Source of the DNA: an uncultured Legionellales bacterium
Lineage (GTDB): Bacteria > Pseudomonadota > Gammaproteobacteria > Eutrophobiales > Eutrophobiaceae
Direction of reading: 5' to 3'
DNA: 50,441 bases
Assembly (NCBI GenBank): GCA_913046215.1
Contig: CAJWRJ010000010.1
Location: 1 to 50,441, forward strand
Below the pieces are notes generated by a model, which had not been told where the DNA came from, made no database searches, and saw only the letters and a program-made list of their open reading frames with translations. This document shows, in pieces, positions 21,150 through 31,346 of the stretch; positions within the stretch are counted from its first letter, which is position 1; every line of letters begins with the position of its first letter. The position numbers were made by a program, and so were the translations under genes.

Positions 21150-21743
21150 TCAATACATTCGAGCTTGACCTACAACTACTCCCTGTATGTTTATGCGATC
21201 AGCAAGATAAACCATTGGGATCATTGATTTATTATCTGGAATTAATTCAATTTGATCCCCTTTCTTTCTGAGTCGTTTTAAAGTCGCTTCGTTATTGTCA
21301 ATAAGCGCAACAACTATATCGCCATTGTTAGCTGACTGAGTCTCTCTAACAATAACTAAATCACCATCTAATATCCCTGCATCTACCATGGAATCACCTT
21401 GAACTTCAAGAACGTACCGCCCCGGCCCCAACAACATTTCAGAAAAATTTATTTCGTATTGTTCTGAAATTGCTTCTATTGGTTTCCCCGCAGCAATACG
21501 ACCTGCCAACGGCAAAACAGTCCACTTTCGATCTTGCTCGCCTGTAAGACGTATACCTCGCCAATTTCTACCGCTCCGTTGGAGATGGCCTTTTTTAATT
21601 AACGACTCAACATAGCGATGTATAGTACCTTTAGACTTAATTTGAAGTAGTTGTCCAATCTCATTTAATGTTGGGCTACGTCCATTCTGAGTTATATACA
21701 TTGTGATGCACTGTAAAATTTTTTCTTCTAAGCCTGTTAACAT
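21150..21743 (-). CDS. lexA: LexA-family SOS repressor
   Basis: Self-cleaving repressor of DNA-damage genes. The 197-residue protein has a winged-helix N-terminal domain (1-67) and an S24 peptidase domain with the scissile Ala85-Gly86 in RIAAGKP, Ser118 in QGDSMVDAGI and Lys156 in EATLKRL. The cleavage machinery is therefore complete. The recognition-helix region (SKGTIHRYVESLIKKGH) differs from the E. coli sequence (SPNAAEEHLKAL), so its operator is probably not the CTGT-N8-ACAG box. A long inverted repeat upstream is a candidate self-operator. A GGAG ribosome-binding site precedes the ATG. Confidence 0.93.
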   Translation of the reverse strand: MLTGLEEKILQCITMYITQNGRSPTLNEIGQLLQIKSKGTIHRYVESLIKKGHLQRSGRNWRGIRLTGEQDRKWTVLPLAGRIAAGKPIEAISEQYEINFSEMLLGPGRYVLEVQGDSMVDAGILDGDLVIVRETQSANNGDIVVALIDNNEATLKRLRKKGDQIELIPDNKSMIPMVYLADRINIQGVVVGQARMY

Positions 21744-21756
21744 TTAAAATTCTCCA

Positions 21757-21797
21757 AAGGTTCTCTTCATGATAATAGAGTACTTTAAGAGAACTTT
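21757..21797. promoter_or_regulatory. Inverted repeat upstream of lexA, candidate operator
   Basis: AAGGTTCTCTT (21757-21767) and AAGAGAACTTT (21787-21797) are 11-base inverted arms with one mismatch, separated by 19 bases, starting 14 bases upstream of the lexA ATG. Arm centres are 30 bases apart, about three helical turns. The left arm touches the ribosome-binding site, so binding or pairing could block expression. That LexA itself binds here is inference from position. Confidence 0.45.
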
Positions 21798-21855
21798 CAA
21801 TAATTTTTTTTGGATTAATGTGACAAGATATAAAAAGCTAATGAGCTTAGAGTAA

Positions 21856-23247
21856 TTAGCTATCAGGCTTATACCATGCCAGTTTTTCGTGCAGTGAAAC
21901 AACTTCCCCAATGATTATCATGCTTGGCGGTTTAACATTATGTTCTTTTGGAACACGAGGTAAGTTTGCAATTGTTGAGAGAAAAACACTTTGTTCTCCT
22001 GTGGTTCCTTGTTGGATAATTGCAGCTGGCATTGATTTTTTCATACCGTGTTTTATCAATTGACGACTTAAAATGTCTAAACTATGAGTACCCATATAAA
22101 CAGCTATGGTCTGCTGAGGTTGCACCAAAGTATTCCAATTCAAATTCATGCTTCCATCTTTTAAATGTCCAGTAACAAACAAACAAGATTGTGCATAATC
22201 ACGGTGAGTTAGAGGTATACCGGCATAAGATGCGCAACCACCCGCAGCAGTAATTCCGGGGACTATTTGGAATGAAATTCCATTTTCGTAGAGTAAATCT
22301 ATTTCTTCGCCACCACGCCCAAACATAAATGGATCTCCTCCTTTCAATCGCAATACACGCTTACCCTTTTTAGCTAGATCTACTAATAATTGGTTAATCT
22401 CAGATTGAGGTAATGCATGCCTATCTCTTTCTTTACCAACATAAATTCTCTCAGCATCCTTACGAACGAAATCAAGAATTTTTGGAGATATTAATCTATC
22501 GTATAGAACAACATCGGATTGCTGCATTAGACGTAAAGCACGAAAAGTTAATAATTCAGGATCTCCGGGACCTCCGCCGACTAAATAAACTTCTCCTATA
22601 TTCTCTGCTAGCGGTTTATTGTTCTTGAGTTTTTTTTCAATCAACTTTAAGGTTTTTTCTTCTTGACCAACATAGAACATTTCAGCAATTGAGCCATTCA
22701 AAATATTTTCCCAGAACTGCCGTCTCTCTTTAGAATTTTTATATTTTTCTTTAACTCGATGACGAAAGCGATTAATCAGCGTTGCTAATTGGCCGTATTT
22801 AGAGGGAATTATTGTCTCTAATTTTGTACTTAACAGTCTGGTAAGAACAGGTGCCGTCCCACTTGTTGAGACAGCAATTACAACGGGGCTTCTATCTATA
22901 ACAGATGGCATTACGAATGTTCCAACTTCAGGATTATCTACAACATTTACAAAAATGTTTTTTGATTTTGCCTGCTCGGCAATTTTATTATTCAACTTCT
23001 TGTCATTAGTCGCTGCGATAACTATTCTTTTACCCTCAAGATGCTTTTCACTATATTTCTCCTCTTGACAATGAATCTTTCCTAATTTATGTGCTTCTTT
23101 TAAAGATGCCTTAATTTTGATTGCAACAACAAATATTTTCGCACCAGCATTTAATAGCTGCTTTATTTTTCTTGTAGCAACCATACCGCCGCCTACTACA
23201 AGACATTTCTCATCTTGGAGTTTTATAAAAATTGGAAGGTTATTCAT
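21856..23247 (-). CDS. cysG: Siroheme synthase (trifunctional CysG)
   Basis: Makes siroheme from uroporphyrinogen III for sulfite and nitrite reductases. The 463-residue protein has an N-terminal precorrin-2 dehydrogenase/ferrochelatase module (1 to about 215; NAD motif VVGGGMVATRKIKQLL, later SRSPVV-type region DRSPVVIAVSTSGTAPVL). The C-terminal SAM uroporphyrinogen methyltransferase module (about 216-463) contains VYLVGGGPGDPELLTFRA, RLKGGDPFMFGRGGEE and GITAAGGCASYAGIPLTHRD. Both halves are complete. It lies 112 bases upstream of lexA on the same strand and 28 bases downstream of dcd. Confidence 0.95.
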   Translation of the reverse strand: MNNLPIFIKLQDEKCLVVGGGMVATRKIKQLLNAGAKIFVVAIKIKASLKEAHKLGKIHCQEEKYSEKHLEGKRIVIAATNDKKLNNKIAEQAKSKNIFVNVVDNPEVGTFVMPSVIDRSPVVIAVSTSGTAPVLTRLLSTKLETIIPSKYGQLATLINRFRHRVKEKYKNSKERRQFWENILNGSIAEMFYVGQEEKTLKLIEKKLKNNKPLAENIGEVYLVGGGPGDPELLTFRALRLMQQSDVVLYDRLISPKILDFVRKDAERIYVGKERDRHALPQSEINQLLVDLAKKGKRVLRLKGGDPFMFGRGGEEIDLLYENGISFQIVPGITAAGGCASYAGIPLTHRDYAQSCLFVTGHLKDGSMNLNWNTLVQPQQTIAVYMGTHSLDILSRQLIKHGMKKSMPAAIIQQGTTGEQSVFLSTIANLPRVPKEHNVKPPSMIIIGEVVSLHEKLAWYKPDS

Positions 23248-23275
23248 TTGACACTATTCAAGTATTAATTCTTAA

Positions 23276-23842
23276 TTACGTTTTTGGAAGAGTTACTCCC
23301 CTTTGACCTTGATATTTTCCAGATCTATCCTTGTATGATGTTTCACACTCCTTGTCCGACTCAAGAAAAATAACTTGTGCTACTCCTTCATTTGCATAAA
23401 TTTTAGCTGGTAAGTTAGTTGTATTTGAAAATTCTAGGGTGACATGCCCTTCCCACTCTGGTTCTAAGGGAGTTACATTCACTATAATTCCACAACGTGC
23501 ATAAGTTGATTTACCCAAACATATGGTAAGAATTTTTCTTGGAATACGAAAATACTCAATTGTTCTGGCTAGAGCAAATGCATTAGGTGGGATTATGCAA
23601 TGATCGCCCTTGGTATCAACAAAACTATCTGGATCAAAATTTTTTGGATCTACTGTAGCTGAATGAACATTAGTAAAAATCTTAAATTCATCAGCGCATC
23701 GAACATCATAACCATAACTTGATGTCCCATAGGATATCAATTTCTCAGTACCATTTTTTTTTATCTGAACTGGTTCAAATGGCTCTATCATCTTGTATTC
23801 TTCAGCCATTTTTCTAATCCACTGGTCACTCTTTATACTCAT
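23276..23842 (-). CDS. dcd: dCTP deaminase
   Basis: Converts dCTP to dUTP (EC 3.5.4.13), the main dUMP source for thymidylate synthase in gammaproteobacteria; thyA is also in this window. The 188-residue trimeric dUTPase-fold protein has [17 protein letters not shown], the nucleotide-binding [24 protein letters not shown] and the C-terminal [12 protein letters not shown]. Length matches the family at 188. It follows apbC after 42 bases, an arrangement (apbC-dcd) seen in several gammaproteobacteria. Confidence 0.95.
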   Translation of the reverse strand: MSIKSDQWIRKMAEEYKMIEPFEPVQIKKNGTEKLISYGTSSYGYDVRCADEFKIFTNVHSATVDPKNFDPDSFVDTKGDHCIIPPNAFALARTIEYFRIPRKILTICLGKSTYARCGIIVNVTPLEPEWEGHVTLEFSNTTNLPAKIYANEGVAQVIFLESDKECETSYKDRSGKYQGQRGVTLPKT

Positions 23843-23884
23843 GATATTGTCTATTATATTTATATTATGAAATTATGTTGTCAT

Positions 23885-24964
23885 TTAATTATTCTCAATA
23901 ACTATCTTTGGAAACCTACTTGTATAATCTTTAGCTTGCAATGAAATTTTCGCAGCGACAGATCTAGCAATATCACGATAATTGTCTGAAATAACAGAAT
24001 TAGGTTCAATAGCTACAGTCGGTTTACCATTATCAACACCTTCGCGAATTTTCACATCAAGCGGCAATGAACCAAGTAGTTCTACTTCATATTGTTTAGC
24101 CATACTTTCTCCACCACCGCTACCAAAAATATGCTCTTCATTTCCGCATTTACTACAAATATGAGTACTCATATTTTCGATGATGCCTAAGACTGGTACT
24201 TGAACTTTTTCAAACATTTTCAATGCCTTTCTAGCATCCAATAAAGCAATATCTTGTGGAGTCGTGACAATTACTGCGCCACTAACCGGAATCTTTTGAC
24301 ATAAGGTTAGTTGAATATCACCCGTACCTGGTGGAAGATCAATAACAAGATAATCTAGGTCTCTCCAATTAGTATCATTTAATAATTGTTCTAAGGCTCC
24401 AGTAACCATAGGGCCACGCCATATCATTGGTGTTTCTTCGTCAATCAAATAACCGATTGACATAGACTGAATATGATAATTTTCCTTTGGTTCTACTGTC
24501 TTACCATCATGCGAATCAGGTTTTCCCTTCAAACCTAGCATTCTAGGTTGGCTTGGACCATAAATATCAGCATCCAATATACCTACTGAAGCACCTTCTG
24601 CATGCAATGCGAGTGCAAGATTGATCGAGGTTGTTGATTTTCCAACTCCACCTTTTCCCGAAGCAACAGCAATTGTATTTTTAACATTTGGCAGTATCTG
24701 AGTGCCTTTTTGTGCTGCATGTGAAAAAATCTTACTAGAAATATTAATTATACAATCAATATTGCAGGCCTGGGTTATTTCATCTTTAATTTTTTTTGAT
24801 AATTTTTCTTTAATACCATCAAGAGGATAACCAAACTCAATTTCTATCGAAACTTTATTATCTTTAACACTTACATTCTTGACACTCTTTGTACTAATTA
24901 TGTCCTTTTTAATATAAGGGTCAATCACGCCAGACAGTATTTCTTCTATTTTTTCACGATTCAT
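23885..24964 (-). CDS. apbC: Iron-sulfur cluster carrier ATPase ApbC/Mrp
   Basis: P-loop NTPase of the Mrp/Nbp35 family that carries [4Fe-4S] clusters to apo-proteins. The 359-residue protein has an N-terminal MIP18-like (DUF59) domain (1-80), the deviant Walker A SGKGGVGKSTTSINLAL near residue 100, DLPPGTGDIQL, and the cluster-binding CxxC in HICSKCGNEEHIFG. Length is near the E. coli Mrp (369). It is divergent from metG over 124 bases, a very common pairing in gammaproteobacteria. Confidence 0.94.
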   Translation of the reverse strand: MNREKIEEILSGVIDPYIKKDIISTKSVKNVSVKDNKVSIEIEFGYPLDGIKEKLSKKIKDEITQACNIDCIINISSKIFSHAAQKGTQILPNVKNTIAVASGKGGVGKSTTSINLALALHAEGASVGILDADIYGPSQPRMLGLKGKPDSHDGKTVEPKENYHIQSMSIGYLIDEETPMIWRGPMVTGALEQLLNDTNWRDLDYLVIDLPPGTGDIQLTLCQKIPVSGAVIVTTPQDIALLDARKALKMFEKVQVPVLGIIENMSTHICSKCGNEEHIFGSGGGESMAKQYEVELLGSLPLDVKIREGVDNGKPTVAIEPNSVISDNYRDIARSVAAKISLQAKDYTSRFPKIVIENN

Positions 24965-25088
24965 TTTGGTATCTCTATACTTTTACTTAACTCGAATATA
25001 AATACATTCTACAAATTTATTGCTATCTCTTCACGTTATCATTGAATAATGCTACTTTAGCGCCATACTTCTGCAGCCTTGGTAGTCA

Positions 25089-26744
25089 ATGAAAGATAAG
25101 CAACGTCAAATTTTGGTCACTAGTGCCTTACCATACGCAAATGGGCCGATTCATATTGGGCACATGCTTGAATATATCCAAACCGACATCTGGGTTCGTT
25201 TTCAAAAAATGAGAGGAAACCAGTGTTTTTATATATGTGCGGATGATTCTCATGGTACACCGATAATGTTAAAAGCGCAGGAAAAAAATGTGCCCCCAGA
25301 AACCCTAATTGAACAGATGAAAAACGAGCATGAACGTGATTTTCATGATTTCGCAATAGATTTTGACAATTACTACAGCACTCATTCAACAGAAAATCAG
25401 ATGCTTGCAAATATTATTTTTGAAAAATTAAATGAGAGAGGGCACATAAAAAAAAGGGTAATCAAGCAATTATATGATCCTGAAAAAAATATGTTTCTGC
25501 CAGACCGTTTTATCCGTGGAACATGTCCAAAATGTAATGCAACTAATCAATATGGTGACAACTGCGAGGTATGCGGCGCAACTTATTCTCCAACTGATTT
25601 AATTAATCCAATTTCTGCAATAACTGGGAAAGAGCCTATTGAGAAAGAATCTGAACACTACTTTTTCAAACTCTACGACTTTAATGAAATTTTGCATAAA
25701 TGGACGCGTGAGGGGCACCTACAAAATGAAGTAACTAACAAACTTGATGAATGGTTTGAAGCAGGATTACAAGAATGGGATATATCTCGTGATGAACCTT
25801 ATTTTGGCTTTAAAATACCTAATACAGAAAATAAATACTTTTATGTCTGGCTAGATGCTCCAATTGGATATTTAGCAAGCTTCAAAAATTTCTGTGAAAA
25901 GCAAAAAATAGACTTTAATTACTGGTGTAACCCAGATACTAGTACCGAGATGTATCATTTTATCGGAAAAGATATTATTTATTTTCATGCATTATTCTGG
26001 CCCGCAATGTTACAAGGAAGTGATTTTAGAAAACCTTCTGCTATCTATGCTCATGGATTTTTAACAGTCGAAGGACAAAAAATGTCTAAATCACGTGGAA
26101 CATATATAACTGCCCGTTCATATTTGAATCATCTAAATCCTGAGTACCTACGTTACTATTTTGCAGCTAAACTTAGTGCGGGGATTGATGATATTGATCT
26201 TAACTTGGATGATTTTTTAACAAGAGTTAATTCTGATTTAATTGGTAAAGTAATAAATATTGCGAGTAGATGTTCTGGATTTATAAATAAAAATTTTGAT
26301 GGTAAATTATCTAATAATATTCATGATCTAGATATCCAATCGGAAATTGCAAATGCAAGTGACGTGATTGCTGATGCTTATGAAAACCGTGAATATTCAA
26401 AAGCTATGCGAGAAATAATGACACTAGCGGATAAGGCAAATCAATACATTGACCATCATAAGCCTTGGGTAATTGCTAAACAAGAAAATCGTGATGACGA
26501 ACTGCAAAGTATTTGTACTACTGGCATTAATTTGTATAGGCTATTAGCACTATATTTAAAACCAGTGTTACCAACTATCGCAAAAAATACAGAAGAATTT
26601 CTTAACATAGATCCATTAGAGTGGAAAGATTCAAAAAAAATGTTATTAAATCACAAAATAGAAAAATATAGCCCTATAATGACACGCATAGAAAAGAAAA
26701 AAATAGAAGATATGATCACGGAAACGAAAAATAATAATCAATAA
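25089..26744 (+). CDS. metG: Methionyl-tRNA synthetase, short form
   Basis: Class I aminoacyl-tRNA synthetase charging tRNA-Met (EC 6.1.1.10). The 551-residue protein has HIGH (22-25), the zinc knuckle [17 protein letters not shown], the KMSKS loop (331-335) and an anticodon-binding helical domain ending with [15 protein letters not shown]. The usual gammaproteobacterial enzyme is about 675 residues, with a C-terminal tRNA-binding/dimerisation domain that is absent here. The frame ends cleanly and yhbY begins 21 bases later, so there is no sign of a recent frameshift. Confidence 0.95.
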   Translation: MKDKQRQILVTSALPYANGPIHIGHMLEYIQTDIWVRFQKMRGNQCFYICADDSHGTPIMLKAQEKNVPPETLIEQMKNEHERDFHDFAIDFDNYYSTHSTENQMLANIIFEKLNERGHIKKRVIKQLYDPEKNMFLPDRFIRGTCPKCNATNQYGDNCEVCGATYSPTDLINPISAITGKEPIEKESEHYFFKLYDFNEILHKWTREGHLQNEVTNKLDEWFEAGLQEWDISRDEPYFGFKIPNTENKYFYVWLDAPIGYLASFKNFCEKQKIDFNYWCNPDTSTEMYHFIGKDIIYFHALFWPAMLQGSDFRKPSAIYAHGFLTVEGQKMSKSRGTYITARSYLNHLNPEYLRYYFAAKLSAGIDDIDLNLDDFLTRVNSDLIGKVINIASRCSGFINKNFDGKLSNNIHDLDIQSEIANASDVIADAYENREYSKAMREIMTLADKANQYIDHHKPWVIAKQENRDDELQSICTTGINLYRLLALYLKPVLPTIAKNTEEFLNIDPLEWKDSKKMLLNHKIEKYSPIMTRIEKKKIEDMITETKNNNQ

Positions 26745-26765
26745 AAAAACGTAAAAAAAATAAAA

Positions 26766-27041
26766 ATGGTGTCAATCGATAAATCTAAAGAACGATCATT
26801 ACGCAAAACTGCCCATCATTTGGAACCAGTTGTATGGATAGGTAAGAATGGTATAAGTGAAAACGTGATTAAAGAAATAATACAAGCACTGGAACAGCAT
26901 GAATTAATAAAAATTAAAATGCTAGCAACAGAAAAGAAAAATCAAAATAGAGATATAGAGACTATATGTAGAATGACAAACTCAATACTAATTAATAGCA
27001 TTGGTAATATATTAATAATATATAAGGAAAATAATCAGTAG
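26766..27041 (+). CDS. yhbY: Ribosome assembly RNA-binding protein YhbY
   Basis: Single CRM-domain RNA-binding protein associated with pre-50S particles. The 91-residue protein shows KERSLRKTAHHLEPVVWIGKNGI and the GxxG-type loop followed by ENVIKEIIQALEQHELIKIKM, typical for YhbY. It is slightly shorter than E. coli YhbY (97). It is normally beside rlmE/greA; here it follows metG by 21 bases and converges with the RND gene over 24 bases. Confidence 0.9.
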   Translation: MVSIDKSKERSLRKTAHHLEPVVWIGKNGISENVIKEIIQALEQHELIKIKMLATEKKNQNRDIETICRMTNSILINSIGNILIIYKENNQ

Positions 27042-27065
27042 CTATAATAAGTCCTTTTTACTTAC

Positions 27066-30000
27066 TTATATTATTCTATTAAAAAACCATTTTTTTATAT
27101 CGCCGGCAATAAGATAAAAACATGGTAATACAACTAATATTAACATGGTCGCAAAAACCAGGCCGAACCCTAGACTGACAGCCATTGGTGAAAGAAAGGC
27201 AGTTTGCCCTGTTGCAAAAAAAATCAGTGGAGACACCCCCAAAAATGTTGTAACAGTCGTTAATATAATTGGTCTAGCTCGCACTTTGCCTGCTGTAATA
27301 ACTGCCGTTATCTTATCAATGCCCTTGTTGCGTTGCTTTTTTACAAAATCGATCAATATCAATGAATCATTAACAATAATTCCAGACAATGCGAGTGTGC
27401 CTACCGCAGATAAAAATTGAATATTATAATTAAATATAGCATGACCAATAACTACGCCAATGAACCCAAATGGAATGGCAATCATTACAACAAAAGGTTC
27501 GATTAAAGACTTGAATAATGCTGTTAGCATTAAAAAAATTATTGCTAAGGCAATAATTAGTGCTTTAGTAATATCTTTAAAAGAATCCTCTGCTCTTTTC
27601 TTCTCTCCCAAAAAAAGCAAAGAATATTTTTTATTGCCTTTTAGGTTATTAAAAACCTGATCAATTTGCTTAATAACTTCACTGGGTGTTGTAATTGACG
27701 AATCTACATCAGCAGTAATTTTTGCCATTCGCTGAGTATCTCGGCGACGTACTTGATTTAAACCTTGGCCAATATTGATATTGGCAACATCGCCCAGAAA
27801 AACCTTTCTACCAGAATCGAGTACGATTGGTAGTTCCATAAGACTAGTAGATTGCTGTCTAATTGACTCTGGATATATAACACGAACAGGCAATCTTTTA
27901 TCTCCCCATGTAACATTGGCCACCTCATTACCAAGATAACCGCTACGTACAACATCAGCGAGGTCATTCTGTGTGAGACCTAATCGTCGCCCTCTATCAT
28001 TTAATTTATACTTATACTCTAGTTTACCCGGCTCTTGATCGTGAATTACATCATTTACTCCAGGGATACGTTTTAAATAATTGCTTATCTCGATTGCCTT
28101 TTCTTGCAAAAATATTAGATCGTTGCTAACTACACCCAATTCAATATCATCTCCAGCAGGACCAGCATTTGGTTTTAGAATACTAACTTTATATACGCCT
28201 GTTGTTGTTGAAAATTGATTTCTTATTTCGTCAATAATGCTATCTGCACTTCTTTTTCTTGTCCCTGCTTTACCAAATTCTAAACTAACGACCGGTGTTA
28301 CCCACTTATCTATGAAACTATTAGGAACTGGTTTCTCTAAATCAATAACAAATTGAATTACATTGCTTCCAGATTTACTTCGATTAAAGTCGATCATGCT
28401 TATACCTACATTTGTAATCAATGAAAGTAATTCTTTATCGCTGACAATATTGGTTATCTTTTTTTCTAATGTTTCGGCAAGTTCAAGACTATCATCTAGA
28501 CTATAAGTATTTGGGGTTTCAACATTAACAAAAAATTGACCGATCTCCACCTCTCCAAAAAGCTGGAATGGGAGTCTTGTACTTGCATATGCAATACTCA
28601 ACAACAAAACACAAATACTTAGAGTTGCAACCAAGTATCGATTCAAAACAGACCAATTTAATAATTTACCGTACTTGTTTAGTATCATCTCCCAATTTAT
28701 CCATTTTTTATTATTCTTCCTTTTTAAAAATTGAGCTGCATGCGTTGGCAAAATAACAAAAGCTTCCATTAATGAACCTAAAAGTGCACAGCAAACAACA
28801 ACAGGAATCACTTTTATGAATTCACCCAATACTCCTCCTATAGAAAATATTGGAAGAAAAGCAGCTATTGTAGTTAAAGTCGAAACAATAACTGGCCAAA
28901 AAACTTCTTTCGCTCCTAGAGATGCAGCCTCTATAGGTTTCATGCCATTCTCAATATGGCGATATATATTCTCTGTTACTATGATTGCATCATCAACGAT
29001 CATTCCTAGTACAATTAAAAAAGCAAACAAGGAAACCATATTGATGGTGAAACCAAATAGAAAAAGTAATATAACAGCAAATAAAAAAGAAACAGGAATC
29101 CCAAAAGCAGTTATCAATGCAACACGAAAATTTAGTAATAAATAAAGTGAAAGTAAAACTAATGCTAATCCTATTAATCCAGATGACTTGACCACATTAA
29201 GTCTTGTCTTTACATAAACAGACATATCTGTGTGATAACCAGCATTAATATTACTAGGTAATTCTTTATTTAGATCATCAGATAACGATCTAATTTCGCT
29301 TGATATATCTATTGTTGAAGCATCAGCGGTCTTGGTTACGGTCAAATTAACTGAGGGCTTACCATTAAATCTCGCATATGTTTTTGGTTCTTCGAATTTA
29401 CGTACTACTCTCGCTATATCACCAAGTCTTAATTCTCCGCCATTATCATTTGTTCTTAATACTATCTCGGCAATTTTTTCTGGGTCGGGTTTAACTCCCT
29501 GACCTCTTAATCGAATATCGCCTTCACTAGATTTAATTGAACCTCCTGGTTGATCGATTAAATTATTTTTTAGTGCCGAATTTATCAATGCTAGAGGTAT
29601 ATTAAATGCAGCTAGTTCATGTGGATCAACTTCAACCCAAATTTCCCAATCTTGATCACCCGACATTCCAATACTAGCAACGCCTTTTATTTTTTGAATT
29701 CTCCTGCGCGCTTTTTCTGAATACTCATAAAGCTCCGCTTTTGATAGATCGCCAAAAAGAGTTAAGGTAATAACGGGAAAACGAGTGCGTATTCGCTTTA
29801 ATTCGGGCTCTTCGGCAGCATTTGGTAAATCATTCACGCGATCAAGTAGTGTTCTGGTTTCACGCATGAAATTATTAACGTCTGTTCCAGATTTTAATTT
29901 AATAAAAATATTTGATATGCCCTCTTTACTTATTGAGGATACGAAATCAATATCCTGACTATCCTGGAATTCTTCTTCAATTGGTAAGGTTACTTGCTTC

Positions 30001-30179
30001 TCGACTTCAGCGGGCGAAGCTCCCTCGAATTTAGTATTGACATTGATCATATCTAAATCCACAACCGGAAAAACCTCTTGCGGCAACCCCTGCCAAGAGA
30101 TAACTCCCATTATCAAAATAATGACAAGGCTTAGATTTACTAATAAAGGATTCTTTAGAGAGAAATGTATGGGGATCAT
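27066..30179 (-). CDS. RND family efflux transporter permease
   Basis: Proton-driven inner-membrane pump of the AcrB/HAE-type RND superfamily; substrate unknown. The 1037-residue protein has the duplicated layout of 12 membrane segments and two large periplasmic loops. TM4 carries the proton-relay Asp pair (GMIVDDAII, Asp396-Asp397). TM10 reads LALSGIIVNDSLILIDF, so the Lys of AcrB (Lys940) is replaced by an Asn-Asp arrangement, as in several RND subfamilies distinct from AcrB. It follows its adaptor gene after 30 bases. No outer-membrane TolC gene is adjacent, so a shared TolC elsewhere is likely. Confidence 0.92.
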   Translation of the reverse strand: MIPIHFSLKNPLLVNLSLVIILIMGVISWQGLPQEVFPVVDLDMINVNTKFEGASPAEVEKQVTLPIEEEFQDSQDIDFVSSISKEGISNIFIKLKSGTDVNNFMRETRTLLDRVNDLPNAAEEPELKRIRTRFPVITLTLFGDLSKAELYEYSEKARRRIQKIKGVASIGMSGDQDWEIWVEVDPHELAAFNIPLALINSALKNNLIDQPGGSIKSSEGDIRLRGQGVKPDPEKIAEIVLRTNDNGGELRLGDIARVVRKFEEPKTYARFNGKPSVNLTVTKTADASTIDISSEIRSLSDDLNKELPSNINAGYHTDMSVYVKTRLNVVKSSGLIGLALVLLSLYLLLNFRVALITAFGIPVSFLFAVILLFLFGFTINMVSLFAFLIVLGMIVDDAIIVTENIYRHIENGMKPIEAASLGAKEVFWPVIVSTLTTIAAFLPIFSIGGVLGEFIKVIPVVVCCALLGSLMEAFVILPTHAAQFLKRKNNKKWINWEMILNKYGKLLNWSVLNRYLVATLSICVLLLSIAYASTRLPFQLFGEVEIGQFFVNVETPNTYSLDDSLELAETLEKKITNIVSDKELLSLITNVGISMIDFNRSKSGSNVIQFVIDLEKPVPNSFIDKWVTPVVSLEFGKAGTRKRSADSIIDEIRNQFSTTTGVYKVSILKPNAGPAGDDIELGVVSNDLIFLQEKAIEISNYLKRIPGVNDVIHDQEPGKLEYKYKLNDRGRRLGLTQNDLADVVRSGYLGNEVANVTWGDKRLPVRVIYPESIRQQSTSLMELPIVLDSGRKVFLGDVANINIGQGLNQVRRRDTQRMAKITADVDSSITTPSEVIKQIDQVFNNLKGNKKYSLLFLGEKKRAEDSFKDITKALIIALAIIFLMLTALFKSLIEPFVVMIAIPFGFIGVVIGHAIFNYNIQFLSAVGTLALSGIIVNDSLILIDFVKKQRNKGIDKITAVITAGKVRARPIILTTVTTFLGVSPLIFFATGQTAFLSPMAVSLGFGLVFATMLILVVLPCFYLIAGDIKKWFFNRII

Positions 30180-30209
30180 AAATATTTACATAAAAAATAA
30201 ATCAAACTT

Positions 30210-31346
30210 TTAGTTTGAAATTATCGACTGGCCATCTGTTAGGTTTGATGCATTTCTACTGACAATAGTAGTATTTGGTGTTGAGCCCTCTATAATTTGT
30301 AGATCATTATATCGTTCGACTAATTTAATCTTTTTCTTAAAAACTTTATTTTCAATAACTTCAAAAATGTAGGTGTCTTCATCCTCGTAGAGGATTGAAC
30401 TTATTGGCACCACACTAGCTTTTTCGTAATACTGTCCTGGTATATTCGCAATAGCTAATTGTCCAGAGAATAGTCCATCTGATGCCAGTCTTATTTTTAG
30501 TGTATGCGTATTTGTTTCCTGACTGGGATCTAGAGCGAGTGCTATTACTCTACCTGTTTTGCTGCCGTTTTTTGTTGTAATCGCTATTTCCTGGCCAAGC
30601 TGTAATTTTGAAGCTGCTGCGCCATTAATCTCAAGATTTAAATCTAGTTCATTAAGTTGAATAATTTCTACTGCTGCCTGACCTGGTGATACATAATCAC
30701 CTATTTCGGCATAAACAGCATTGATTGTTCCAGTAAATGGAGAAACAAGTTTTGTGCGTTCTAAATTACGTTGCGCAATGTTTAACCTTGAATTTTCTAC
30801 TTGTAATTCAGATCGGCCCAGACTAATGCTATGATTAAGACGGGTTTCCTCGGCTTGCTGACGATATAAAATCTGTAAAGCCTGATCATAATTTGACTTT
30901 GAAGCAAGTGAATTTTGTCCAAGTTGCTCTAATCTTTTTACTTCATCTTCTTGTAATTTTCGTTCCTTTTTTATTAATTCTAATAAACGTAAATCGCGAT
31001 CAATTGAATTGCGCTTTATTTCTAATAGAGCTTTAGATTCCTCAACAACATCTAAAAAATCACCCGCATCAATAGAAAGTATTTTCATATTAACTTCAAC
31101 TTTCTGACCAGCTTCTACAAACCTTTTATTAATTTGGCCAGAAACTTGAAAATGCAGTCTGGCTTTGCGAGCTGGTTCTAATTTCCCAGTCACCTTTATT
31201 GTGGGTTGAATATCGATTTGTTTGACGGTTTCAACTTCCACTATTGATAGAGATGATGACTGAAGATCCGCATAGGTCTCTGGCTTAGTCCAAAACAAAC
31301 CAATTACTAAAACAGCGGAAATGAGCACAATTAGTAGTATTCTCAT
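30210..31346 (-). CDS. RND efflux periplasmic adaptor (membrane fusion protein)
   Basis: Links the RND pump to an outer-membrane channel. The 378-residue protein has an N-terminal membrane anchor or signal (RILLIVLISAVLVIGLFW, residues 2-19) without a lipobox. A split lipoyl domain is seen (ARLHFQVSGQINKRFVEAGQ and LVSPFTGTINAVYAEIGDYV), interrupted by a long alpha-hairpin coiled coil (about 95-195). Beta-barrel and membrane-proximal domains follow. It is first in a two-gene unit with the permease and diverges from lptD across 150 bases. Confidence 0.9.
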   Translation of the reverse strand: MRILLIVLISAVLVIGLFWTKPETYADLQSSSLSIVEVETVKQIDIQPTIKVTGKLEPARKARLHFQVSGQINKRFVEAGQKVEVNMKILSIDAGDFLDVVEESKALLEIKRNSIDRDLRLLELIKKERKLQEDEVKRLEQLGQNSLASKSNYDQALQILYRQQAEETRLNHSISLGRSELQVENSRLNIAQRNLERTKLVSPFTGTINAVYAEIGDYVSPGQAAVEIIQLNELDLNLEINGAAASKLQLGQEIAITTKNGSKTGRVIALALDPSQETNTHTLKIRLASDGLFSGQLAIANIPGQYYEKASVVPISSILYEDEDTYIFEVIENKVFKKKIKLVERYNDLQIIEGSTPNTTIVSRNASNLTDGQSIISN

